From Betaproteobacteria bacterium HGW-Betaproteobacteria-18 (lineage in GTDB: Bacteria; Pseudomonadota; Gammaproteobacteria; Burkholderiales; Burkholderiaceae_C), in assembly GCA_002842265.1 (NCBI GenBank), contig PHCO01000008.1, forward strand, positions 1 to 36,429: 36,429 bases of DNA, read 5' to 3'. Below the pieces are notes generated by a model that was not told the origin of the DNA, made no database searches, and worked only from the letters and a program-made list of their open reading frames with translations. Positions 8,153-15,080 of the stretch are shown in pieces; position 1 is the stretch's first letter; every line of letters starts with the position of its first letter. The position numbers and the translations under genes are program-made.

Positions 8153-9074
8153 ACCTGCGGCGGGTACAGACCCGGCGATCGAGACGCGTGCCGCGGTCAA
8201 ACATTACGGCGCAGTGCATGCGGTTGACGGTGTCGATTTGACGGTGGCGCGGGGTGAAATCTTTGGCCTGATCGGTCACAACGGTGCCGGTAAAAGCACC
8301 TTGTTCAAGATGATGCTGGGCCTGATCGAGCCCAGTGCCGGTCAGATTTTGGTGAACGGAGTGTCGGTGGCCGGGCGCGACTTTCGCGCGGCACGGCGCA
8401 GCATCGGCTACCTGCCTGAAAACGTGGTGCTGTACGACAACCTCAGCGGACTGGAAACCCTGCGTTTTTTTGCCAAGCTCAAGGGTGCACCCAGCGCGCA
8501 ATGCGAACCGACCCTGGCGCGGGTGGGTCTGGCGGATGCCGCACGCCGTCCCGTGCGCGAGTACTCCAAGGGCATGCGCCAGCGCCTTGGCTTTGCGCAA
8601 GCGTTGCTGGGCGCGCCGCGGGTGCTGTTTCTGGACGAACCCACCAACGGCCTGGACCCGCAGGCCATTCGCGACTTTTATGCCATCCTGCACGATTTGC
8701 AGGACAACGGCGTGACCATCCTCATCACCTCGCACATCCTGGCGGAGCTGCAGGAGCGGGTAAACCGTCTGGCCATCATGGCCGCCGGCAGGATTCAGGC
8801 CATCGGCAGCGTGCAGGCCCTGCGCGACCAGATGCAAATGCCGCTGGTATTGGCGCTACGGCTTGCCCCACATGACGTGGCGGATGCACAAGCGTTCATT
8901 CAAACCGTGAGCGGTGCCACCAGCATTCAGACGGCAGAGGGTTTGCATGTCAGTTGCCCGCGTCAAAGCAAGATGGTGGTACTGGGTGCGCTGGCTGGGT
9001 TGGGGACAAAGCTGCTGGACCTGGACATCCAGGAGCCCTCGCTGGAAGATGTGTTTTTCGGTTTTTCGGATTGA
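8127..9074 (+). CDS. nosF: NosF ABC transporter ATPase
   Basis: A 315-residue cytoplasmic ATP-binding subunit of NosDFY, which powers CuZ maturation of NosZ. Visible motifs: Walker A GHNGAGKST at 50-58, signature SKGMRQR at 147-153, Walker B VLFLDEP at 166-172 with catalytic Glu171, and a later switch His (ITSHI). The start is GTG at 8127, supported by GGAG 8 bp upstream inside the nosD 3' end; the overlap implies translational coupling. The C-terminal 80 residues after the ATPase core are typical of the family. Confidence 0.95.
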   Translation: MANTTLVSKPAAGTDPAIETRAAVKHYGAVHAVDGVDLTVARGEIFGLIGHNGAGKSTLFKMMLGLIEPSAGQILVNGVSVAGRDFRAARRSIGYLPENVVLYDNLSGLETLRFFAKLKGAPSAQCEPTLARVGLADAARRPVREYSKGMRQRLGFAQALLGAPRVLFLDEPTNGLDPQAIRDFYAILHDLQDNGVTILITSHILAELQERVNRLAIMAAGRIQAIGSVQALRDQMQMPLVLALRLAPHDVADAQAFIQTVSGATSIQTAEGLHVSCPRQSKMVVLGALAGLGTKLLDLDIQEPSLEDVFFGFSD

Positions 9075-9083
9075 GGTGACCCC

Positions 9084-9896
9084 ATGGAATTGAGCCAAAT
9101 CCTGACCCTGTCCGCGAAAGAGTTTCGCGACCGGCTGCGCAACCGCTGGGTGCTGGCGGTGGCACTGGTGTTCACCGTGTTTTCGCTGGTCATCACCTAT
9201 TTCGGCGGTGCGCAGCAAGGCCAGCTGGGGCTGCGTTCGATCGAGTTCACCATCACCAGCCTGGTGAGTCTGGTGATCTACCTGATTCCGCTGATTGCCC
9301 TGCTGCTGGGCTTTGATGCCGTGGTGGGCGAGCGCGAACGCGGCTCACTTGACCTGCTGCTGGCCCTGCCCATCACCCGTCTTGAATTGCTGTTGGGCAA
9401 GTACCTGGGGCTGGCTGCAGCCTTGACCCTCTCGACGCTGGTGGGTTTTACGCTGGTGGCGCTGTTGCTGTTCAGGCAATTCAGCTGGCCCGGGCTGTAC
9501 CACTACCTGGGCTTCATGGTCAGCTCGGTGCTGCTGGGCCTGGCGTTTTTGAGCCTGGCGGTGCTGATGTCGGTGCTGGCACGCGAGCGCACCCGGGCCT
9601 CGGGGCTGGCCATTGCACTGTGGTTTTTCTTTGTGCTGGTGTTTGACTTGCTGCTGCTCGGTGGCCTGGTGGCCACTGGCGGCACTTATGGGGGCGACGC
9701 GTTTGCCTACCTGCTGCTGCTCAACCCGGCCGACGTGTTTCGCATCCTCAATATCTTTTCGCTCGAAGATGTGCGCACCCTTTACGGCCTGACCAGCATC
9801 GTGCCGCCCGCTTTGGCGCAGCCCTGGCTGATGGGGGCGGTGATGTTGGGCTGGATTGTGTTGCCACTGGGCCTTGCCAACTGGAGATTCAAATGA
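9084..9896 (+). CDS. nosY: NosY ABC transporter permease
   Basis: A 270-residue ABC-2 type inner-membrane permease with about six transmembrane segments. It has the family-typical cytoplasmic motif ERERGSLDLLLALP (about residues 75-88) and a hydrophobic C-terminus. It forms the membrane core of NosDFY with the preceding ATPase. GAGGTG lies 6 bp before the ATG. The stop overlaps the start of the next gene in ATGA, which indicates coupling with nosL. Confidence 0.95.
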   Translation: MELSQILTLSAKEFRDRLRNRWVLAVALVFTVFSLVITYFGGAQQGQLGLRSIEFTITSLVSLVIYLIPLIALLLGFDAVVGERERGSLDLLLALPITRLELLLGKYLGLAAALTLSTLVGFTLVALLLFRQFSWPGLYHYLGFMVSSVLLGLAFLSLAVLMSVLARERTRASGLAIALWFFFVLVFDLLLLGGLVATGGTYGGDAFAYLLLLNPADVFRILNIFSLEDVRTLYGLTSIVPPALAQPWLMGAVMLGWIVLPLGLANWRFK

Positions 9897-10438
9897 ACTA
9901 CACCTGTCTGTGTCGTCGTCACTTTTTGTACCTGGGCGCAGCGTCCACGCTGACGGCTTTAAGTTTGCCGGGCTGCAGTGAGCGCGCTGGCAATACCCAG
10001 GCGGTGGTGCCAATGGAGATCGATGCGGCCACGTCGTGCGAACTCGACGGCATGCTGCTGGCTGATTTCCCCGGCCCCAAGGCCCAGATTCACTATGCAG
10101 GCCAAGCTGCACCGGTGTTCTTTTGCGACACCGTGGAGCTGTTCAACACCCTGCTGCGCCCCGAGCAGGTGCGCCAGGTGCTGGCGGTGTATGTGCAGGA
10201 CATGGGCCAAACCAACTGGGATCAGCCCCAAGGCCATTGGATCGATGCCAAAAAAAGTTTTTACGTGCTGGGCAGCAAACGCCACGGCTCGATGGGGCCC
10301 ACCATTGGCAGCTTCGCGCAAGAGCCCGATGCGCAAAAATTCATCGAACAATGGGGCGGCAAATTGTTGCGTTATGACGAAATCAAACCCGCCATGGTGG
10401 ACCTGAGCGGCGGTGCGCTGCACGACACCCGGATGTAG
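9893..10438 (+). CDS. nosL: NosL-type copper lipoprotein (first copy)
   Basis: A 181-residue NosL-family protein, the copper(I) chaperone that hands copper to apo-NosZ. The N-terminus has RRHFLYLG at 8-15 (twin-arginine-like) and lipobox LPGC with Cys28. The copper-site region is C49ELDGM54, followed by the family hallmark ADFPGPKAQI. A later stretch, HGSMGPTIGSFA (131-142), matches the second conserved NosL block with Met134. The first copper motif has only one Cys where many NosL proteins have CxxC. The start overlaps the nosY stop by four bases. Confidence 0.9.
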   Translation: MNYTCLCRRHFLYLGAASTLTALSLPGCSERAGNTQAVVPMEIDAATSCELDGMLLADFPGPKAQIHYAGQAAPVFFCDTVELFNTLLRPEQVRQVLAVYVQDMGQTNWDQPQGHWIDAKKSFYVLGSKRHGSMGPTIGSFAQEPDAQKFIEQWGGKLLRYDEIKPAMVDLSGGALHDTRM

Positions 10439-10443
10439 CCACC

Positions 10444-11073
10444 ATGCTGCCGCGTTGGCCTTTGAACCGACTTGCCTTATGGGGGCTGGCTGCGCTGGTG
10501 CTGGCAGGTGGCTTGACGCTTGGGTTGTGGCGTGCGCCGCTTCCCAATCAGGCCATCGATGCCGACCCGGGTGAAGTCTGCGTGGTCGCTCCGCCCACGC
10601 CATTTGACCCCAGCGCCGGGCTCGGTTTGCTGGAACCCAGGCCTGTGCCCAAGGGCGCGCGCTGCCCGGTGTGCGGCATGTACCCGGCACGCACACCAGA
10701 GTGGGCCGCGCAGGCGATTTTTGACAATGGCGACACCCAGTTTTTTGACTCCCCGGTGTCACTGCTGACTTACCTGCAAGACGTGGGGCGTTACACCCGG
10801 GGTCGGATGGCCGAACAGATTGCGGCCAGTTTTGTGCGTGATACCGAAAGCGGCGCCTGGATCAATGCCATGACCGCGCTGTATGTGCATGGCTCATCGG
10901 CCTTGGGGCCGATGCGTGCGGGCAATTTGCCTGCCTTTGACAGCGTGGTTGCGGCGCAGCGTTTTGCCGGGTTACGCGGTGGCCATGTGCTGGAATTCAA
11001 GCAGATCAGCCCGTTGCTGTTGCAAACGCTCAATGGTCAGCGCCGCCATGCCCACGCGAAGTCGCTGGATTGA
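10444..11073 (+). CDS. nosL: Second NosL-family protein, membrane-anchored
   Basis: A 209-residue NosL paralogue immediately after the first. An uncleaved-looking N-terminal helix (about 10-28) would anchor it in the membrane with the rest in the periplasm. It carries the classical copper motif CPVCGM (C74, C77, M79), the block NGDTQFFDSP, and the conserved INAMTALYVHGSSALGPM segment. The gap to the first nosL is 5 bp, so it is the last gene of the nos operon. Two unlike NosL proteins in tandem suggest division of labour, for example acceptor and donor, but this is not shown by sequence. Confidence 0.85.
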   Translation: MLPRWPLNRLALWGLAALVLAGGLTLGLWRAPLPNQAIDADPGEVCVVAPPTPFDPSAGLGLLEPRPVPKGARCPVCGMYPARTPEWAAQAIFDNGDTQFFDSPVSLLTYLQDVGRYTRGRMAEQIAASFVRDTESGAWINAMTALYVHGSSALGPMRAGNLPAFDSVVAAQRFAGLRGGHVLEFKQISPLLLQTLNGQRRHAHAKSLD

Positions 11074-11107
11074 CAAAATCCAGTAGCCCTTTCCCGACAA
11101 AAGACCA

Positions 11108-11374
11108 TCAAACGCCATTGCATACAAAGTCAATCACGATGGCACCCGGCTCGCGCTGCACATATTGAATTGACACCGCCTCGCCGTAGCGGGCATTCAG
11201 TTGATGCAACAGGGGAATCGGGTCATGGTCATTGCAGAAGCGCATGGTCTCCCCGGGCTGCAGGGCATCGAGCGCGCCAAAAATGGCTGCATGGCGAAAC
11301 CGTTTGGCCACGCCACGCGCATCAAAGGGGTAAATCGCTTCAGGGGTTACGTGGCCAGTCGCGCAGGAAGTCAT
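11108..11374 (-). CDS. DUF2249 (SirA-like) small protein
   Basis: An 88-residue cytoplasmic protein matching the DUF2249 pattern (DARGVAKRFRHAAIFGALDALQPGETMRFCNDHDP, then a C-terminal IDF strand). The fold resembles SirA/TusA. Such proteins are frequently encoded beside denitrification and NO-response genes, but the biochemical role is not settled. GGAG lies 7 bp before the ATG. It is convergent with the nos operon (34-bp gap, no terminator hairpin seen) and divergent from narK1. Confidence 0.85.
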   Translation of the reverse strand: MTSCATGHVTPEAIYPFDARGVAKRFRHAAIFGALDALQPGETMRFCNDHDPIPLLHQLNARYGEAVSIQYVQREPGAIVIDFVCNGV

Positions 11375-11403
11375 GGGTTGTCTCCAAAATAATTTAAAGA
11401 TTC

Positions 11404-11426
11404 ATTGTAGATGAATCAATTTGATT
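11404..11426 (-). promoter_or_regulatory. Candidate promoter with palindrome for the DUF2249 gene
   Basis: On the minus strand a TACAAT -10-like hexamer (11404-11409) lies just downstream of the near-perfect 13-bp palindrome AATCAATTTGATT (11414-11426). The palindrome consists of two FNR-type half-sites in the inverted, outward order rather than the standard spaced order. Either an operator or chance A/T-rich sequence is possible. Confidence 0.35.
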
Positions 11427-11456
11427 TGAAGTAGGAAATACCCACAAACGCAGCCG

Positions 11457-11558
11457 CTAGTTCTTCGGAACTAGAACCGATGACGCGCCCCTAGTTCCAA
11501 ATTCTGCCACCACCCGTTCCACAGAGGGATACCGTAACAACCTGGCAAAACCTACAGT
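11457..11558 (+). promoter_or_regulatory. narK1 promoter module shared with narK2
   Basis: Four elements are seen: a palindrome CTAGTTC-TTCG-GAACTAG (11457-11474), a second TAGTTCC (11492-11498), CAGAGGGATACCG (11522-11534), and TACAGT (11553-11558), a plausible -10 region 26 bp before narK1. The same four recur before narK2 with the same spacing (34, 30 and 31 bp between element starts). By position the GAGGGATACC element covers about -35 and the TAGTTC sites lie about 70 and 100 bp upstream of the likely transcription start, as expected for a dimeric activator. The binding protein is unknown. Confidence 0.6.
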
Positions 11559-11584
11559 CTTGACAACCCAAAAGGAGTTTCGTT

Positions 11585-12841
11585 ATGACCAAAAAAGGGC
11601 AAGCCCTGTCGGTGCTGATCGTGAGCACCTTCGCCTTCACCGTGTGCTTCATGGTGTGGATGATGTTTGCGGTGATCGGCATTCCGATCAAGAAGACGCT
11701 GGACCTCAACTCAACCCAATTCGGCTTGCTGATGGCCATGCCGGTGCTGACCGGCTCGCTGATCCGCGTGCCGCTGGGCATCTGGACCGACAAGTTTGGC
11801 GGTCGCATCGTGTTTGCCGTGCTGATGGCCTGCACCGTGCCGGCCATCTGGCTCATGACCTACGCCACCGCTTATTGGCACTACCTGGTGATTGGCCTGT
11901 TTGTGGGGCTGGCCGGGGGCTCGTTTTCGGTCGGCACGCCTTACGTGGCGCGCTGGTTTCCCAAAAAGCAGCAGGGTTTTGCCATGGGCATCTTCGGCAT
12001 GGGCAACGCTGGCGCGGCACTGAACAAGTTCGTGGCCCCGGCCCTGGTGGTGGGCTTTGGCTGGACCATGGTGCCCAAGGTGTATGCCGGCATCATGCTG
12101 GGCACGGTTATTTTGTTCTGGATGTTTTCGCACAGCGACCCGGCCCATCACGCGGCCAAACAAGTGCCTTTCATGGCCCAGCTCAAGGCGCTGAAAGACC
12201 CTACCGTGTTCAAGTACTGCCAGTACTACAGCATTGTGTTTGGCGGCTACGTTGCATTGAGTCTGTGGATGGTGCAGTACTACGTGGGCGAGTTCGGGCT
12301 GGACATTCGCACCGCCGCCCTGCTGGCCGCCTGTTTCTCTTTGCCCGGCGGCATCCTGCGCGCCTTGGGTGGCTGGCTGTCTGACAAATACGGTGCCCAC
12401 TCGATGACCTGGTGGGTGATGTGGGTGAGCTGGATATGCCTGTTCTTGCTGAGCTACCCGCAAACCGACTTCACCATTGCCACCGTCGATGGCCCCAAAA
12501 CCTTTCACCTCGGCCTGAACGTTTACCTGTTCACCATTCTGATGTTCACACTGGGCATAGCCTGGGGTTTTGGCAAGGCCAGCGTGTTCAAGTACATCAG
12601 CGACGACTACCCGCACAATATCGGTGCCATCAGCGGCATTGTGGGGCTGGCGGGCGGCATGGGGGGCTTTTTGTTGCCGATCATGTTCGGTGGCCTGATG
12701 GACCTGACGGGCATCCGCTCCAGCGCCTTCATGCTGATGTATGGCATCGTCTGGGTGTCCTTGATCTGGATGTACCTGACCGAGGTGCGGAAATCTGAAT
12801 TCCTGGTTAAACCCACTGCCGAGCCGGCATTGAAAAACTAA
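11585..12841 (+). CDS. narK1: Nitrate/nitrite transporter NarK1
   Basis: A 418-residue major facilitator protein with about 12 membrane helices, of the NarK1 type (probable proton-coupled nitrate uptake). Family marks: the helix-2 arginine in SLIRVPLG (about residues 58-65), a first nitrate-signature-like segment FGMGNAGAALNKFVAPAL (138-155), the equivalent second-half arginine in GGILRALGGWLSD, and IGAISGIVGLAGGMGGF late in the protein. AAGGAG lies 7-8 bp before the ATG. It is preceded by the shared narK promoter module and followed immediately by a pseudogene. Confidence 0.92.
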   Translation: MTKKGQALSVLIVSTFAFTVCFMVWMMFAVIGIPIKKTLDLNSTQFGLLMAMPVLTGSLIRVPLGIWTDKFGGRIVFAVLMACTVPAIWLMTYATAYWHYLVIGLFVGLAGGSFSVGTPYVARWFPKKQQGFAMGIFGMGNAGAALNKFVAPALVVGFGWTMVPKVYAGIMLGTVILFWMFSHSDPAHHAAKQVPFMAQLKALKDPTVFKYCQYYSIVFGGYVALSLWMVQYYVGEFGLDIRTAALLAACFSLPGGILRALGGWLSDKYGAHSMTWWVMWVSWICLFLLSYPQTDFTIATVDGPKTFHLGLNVYLFTILMFTLGIAWGFGKASVFKYISDDYPHNIGAISGIVGLAGGMGGFLLPIMFGGLMDLTGIRSSAFMLMYGIVWVSLIWMYLTEVRKSEFLVKPTAEPALKN

Positions 12842-12842
12842 A

Positions 12843-13882
12843 CGGCAGGTGGCGCTGCACGCCAGCTACGGCCAGTGGGCGGCCCGCAGTGCCGGCCTGG
12901 TGCAGCGGCTGCGCGCCGCCGGTTTGCAGCCCGGCGACCGCGTGATGCTTTTCATGCGCAACCACCCGCGCTACCTTGAAGTGCTGTGGGGCGCCTGGTG
13001 GGCGGGTCTGGTGGTGGTGCCGGTCAACGCCAAACTGCACACCCGCGAGGTCGAGTGGATCATCGACAACGCGCAGGCAAGTTGGGCTTTTGTCACCAAC
13101 GATGTCGCCCCAGCCGCGCTGGCGGGGCTGGGGCATCAGATGGACATTGAAAGCCAGGAGGCCGACCAATTGCTGGCACCGGTGACCGATGCGACATCGC
13201 GCGCGCCCTGCAGGTGATGGGGTCGGTGTTTGTCCATATCTACGGCCAGGGCGAAACTCCCATGGTGGCCACGGCGCTGTCCAGGGCGCATCTGACTGAC
13301 AGCGAGCATCCCCGCTATCTGGAACGAATTGCTTCGGTGGGCGTGGCGCAAACGCCGGTGCTGATTCGTGTGGCCGATGCCCAAGGCCAACCGCTGCCCG
13401 TGGGAGCCGTGGGCGAGGTGCTGGTGCAGGGCGACAGTGTGATGGCCGGCTATTGGCGCAATCCGGAGGCCATAAATCAGACGCTGCGCGACGGCTGGCT
13501 CTTCACCGGTGACGTGGGCAGCCTGGATGCGGATGGATTTTTGACGCTCAAAGACCGCAGCAAGGACCTGATCATCAGCGGCGGCTCCAACATCTACCCA
13601 CGTGAAGTCGAAGAAGTACTGCTCACGCTGGACGGTGTGGCCGAGGTGGCGGTGGTCGGCGCGCCGGATGCCGAGTGGGGCGAAGTGGTGGTGGCCTTTG
13701 TCGTGCTACAACCTGATGCGGCGGTGGATACTGCCGATCTCGATGCCCATTGCCTGGCCCACATGGGCCGCTTCAAGCGCCCCAAGCGCTACCGCCTGGT
13801 GGCCGAGTTACCCAAAAATAACTACGGCAAGGTGCTCAAAACCGAACTGCGCGCCATGCTTGTCGCTGACAAAATCGCGTGA
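12843..13882 (+). pseudogene. Decayed acyl-CoA synthetase (AMP-binding enzyme)
   Basis: Two pieces of one adenylate-forming enzyme in different frames. The first (12843 to about 13190) gives an N-terminal part without a start: QWAARSAGLVQRLRAAGLQPGDRV and GAWWAGLVVVPVNAKL. The second (about 13185-13882) gives the C-terminal part: YGQGETPM, GYWRNPEA, GWLFTGDVG, the hinge LKDRSKDLIISGG, and the catalytic-lysine region NNYGKVLKTEL. The middle, including the ATP-binding TSGTTG-PK loop (roughly 150-200 residues), is deleted and the join shifts frame. No start codon or ribosome site is visible and an in-frame stop lies at 12831-12833. It cannot encode an active ligase. The original substrate (fatty or aryl acid) cannot be told. 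Confidence 0.88.
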
Positions 13883-13921
13883 TCGTCACGCCCTCTGCCA
13901 CCCATTTTTAAAGGAATCGCC

Positions 13922-14008
13922 ATGGATCAAGAACCACCTGCCGGTTTGGAAAAACGCAATATCTGGCTGCGCGGCCTCTTGATGATTCTGATGGGCCAGC
14001 CTCTGTAG
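13922..14008 (+). pseudogene. Truncated 5' end of a DUF4389-like membrane protein gene
   Basis: A good ribosome site (AAAGGA) and ATG open a reading frame of only 28 codons. It begins MDQEPPAGLEKRN and runs into IWLRGLLMILMGQ, which resembles the N-terminus of DUF4389 proteins commonly found near denitrification genes, then stops abruptly. The usual further membrane segments are absent. The break at about 13995-14008 coincides with the edge of the minus-strand pyr/TRAP operon, so this is probably the left scar of the insertion. The DUF4389 match is from memory of the family and is short. Confidence 0.55.
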
Positions 14009-14040
14009 CCAGTATCAGAAATTCGAGAATCCCTCGCAAA

Positions 14041-14367
14041 TCAGAATTCACGCACATTCCACTCATAGTCGATGGCGATCGCACTCGCTGTTTGCAAGCG
14101 CTGCGACGCATCCTGAGGCAAGGCTGCAACGATGCGTTTGCTGAAGCCAACCAGAACCTCCTTGGCGCGATTCGCCAACTCTGGATCAACTCCCTGGTCC
14201 TCGTATCTCATGACATAGGCATGAGCGGCAACGCCTACAACGTAATAAAGCGCGGCGTTTTCCGGATCGGACTTCATCAATTGAAAGGCTTTCTTCGACA
14301 ATTCCTTGAACTGATCAGTGCCCGCAAAGCCTTCTTCAAATACCTGCGCAATTTCTGAAAATTTCAT
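14041..14367 (-). CDS. Small protein of unknown function, last gene of the pyr/TRAP operon
   Basis: A 107-residue, apparently all-alpha, soluble protein that I do not recognise. It has no signal peptide, no membrane segment and no cysteines. It opens MKFSEIAQVFEEGF and contains two helical stretches separated by a Gly-rich turn. I start it at 14367, where a helix-like N-terminus begins; an upstream in-frame ATG at 14412 would overlap the pyrE-like gene. The gap to that gene is 22 bp, so it is very likely co-transcribed. The tandem-helix pattern (ENAALYYVVGVAAHAYVMRYED) loosely recalls TPR-type helical repeats, but I assign no function. Confidence 0.6.
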   Translation of the reverse strand: MKFSEIAQVFEEGFAGTDQFKELSKKAFQLMKSDPENAALYYVVGVAAHAYVMRYEDQGVDPELANRAKEVLVGFSKRIVAALPQDASQRLQTASAIAIDYEWNVREF

Positions 14368-14389
14368 ATTGGTTTTGCTTAAATAAAGT

Positions 14390-15064
14390 TTATGAAGAGG
14401 CAGGTGGCGCACCTATGCCACCGTGTGCCAGAGACCAGCCGGACGGATTTTTGATGAATGCGTCCAATTCATCCAGCGATTTTCCGTCGAATGCACCTCG
14501 CTCTCGAGCGACATCACGTACATCGGACCAATCCGCCATTGCATGAACACGAATCCCATGAGCCGAAAGCGCAAGCTCCGCCGAGAATGTACCGTAGCTA
14601 AAGACAACAAACAAGTCTTGAACAAGCAGTCCCGCATCTTTCAAAGCGTTAGAGAAAGTCACTTTTGAGTGACCAGCAGCAATCAAGTCGTCGATCAAAA
14701 GCACCTTGCTTCCGGGCGTGAAGACGCCTTCCACCTGGGTCCGACCACGCGGCTTTTTGCGGACATACAGCATGGGAATATCCAGGGCTTCAGCGATCCA
14801 GGCCGCCAAGGCGATCCCACTGGCTTCGCCTCCGGACACCGCATCGACGTTCGCCAGCGCGTTTTCGGCTTTGAGCATCTCAAGACCACTTGCCACGAGT
14901 TGCTTGCGAATTTTCGGGAAGGAGATCAGCCTGCGGCAATCCATGTAGACAGGGGTAGCCCAGCCCGATGGCAATCGAAACGGCTCGTCAGTTCGAACTG
15001 AAACACAGCCAGCGTCCAGCAGCAATCCGGCTGCCAGGTATCTGTGGTTAAGAGGATTGGTCAC
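14390..15064 (-). CDS. pyrE: Orotate phosphoribosyltransferase-like protein (PyrE family)
   Basis: A 224-residue type I phosphoribosyltransferase. PyrE converts orotate and PRPP to OMP. The start is GTG at 15064 with GGAG 5 bp upstream. Visible: GGEASGIALAAW (78-89), the mobile-loop region YVRKKPRGRTQVEG (100-113) and the PRPP loop LIDDLIAAGHSK (123-134). The overall pattern, including a downstream FVVFSYGTF block, resembles the PyrE type I associate with alphaproteobacteria. Two differences stand out: the PRPP loop reads AAGHS where E. coli PyrE has TAGTA, and the mobile loop looks a few residues shorter and lacks the usual His. It may be an orotate enzyme with altered kinetics or one for a related base. 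It lies inside the TRAP-pyrK-pyrD operon, apart from housekeeping pyr genes. Confidence 0.8.
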   Translation of the reverse strand: MTNPLNHRYLAAGLLLDAGCVSVRTDEPFRLPSGWATPVYMDCRRLISFPKIRKQLVASGLEMLKAENALANVDAVSGGEASGIALAAWIAEALDIPMLYVRKKPRGRTQVEGVFTPGSKVLLIDDLIAAGHSKVTFSNALKDAGLLVQDLFVVFSYGTFSAELALSAHGIRVHAMADWSDVRDVARERGAFDGKSLDELDAFIKNPSGWSLAHGGIGAPPASS

Positions 15065-15080
15065 GAAAACTCCATTGAAG

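Noticed and set aside
12849-13217. A separate functional N-terminal AMP-ligase-like protein
   Set aside because: It lacks a proper start and the ATP-binding core, and its remaining part continues in another frame, so it belongs to one pseudogene.
13883-14040. A tRNA gene or attachment-site duplication at the left edge of the inserted operon
   Set aside because: No tRNA-like sequence was seen and no direct repeat shared with the region at 22870-23033 could be found by eye.
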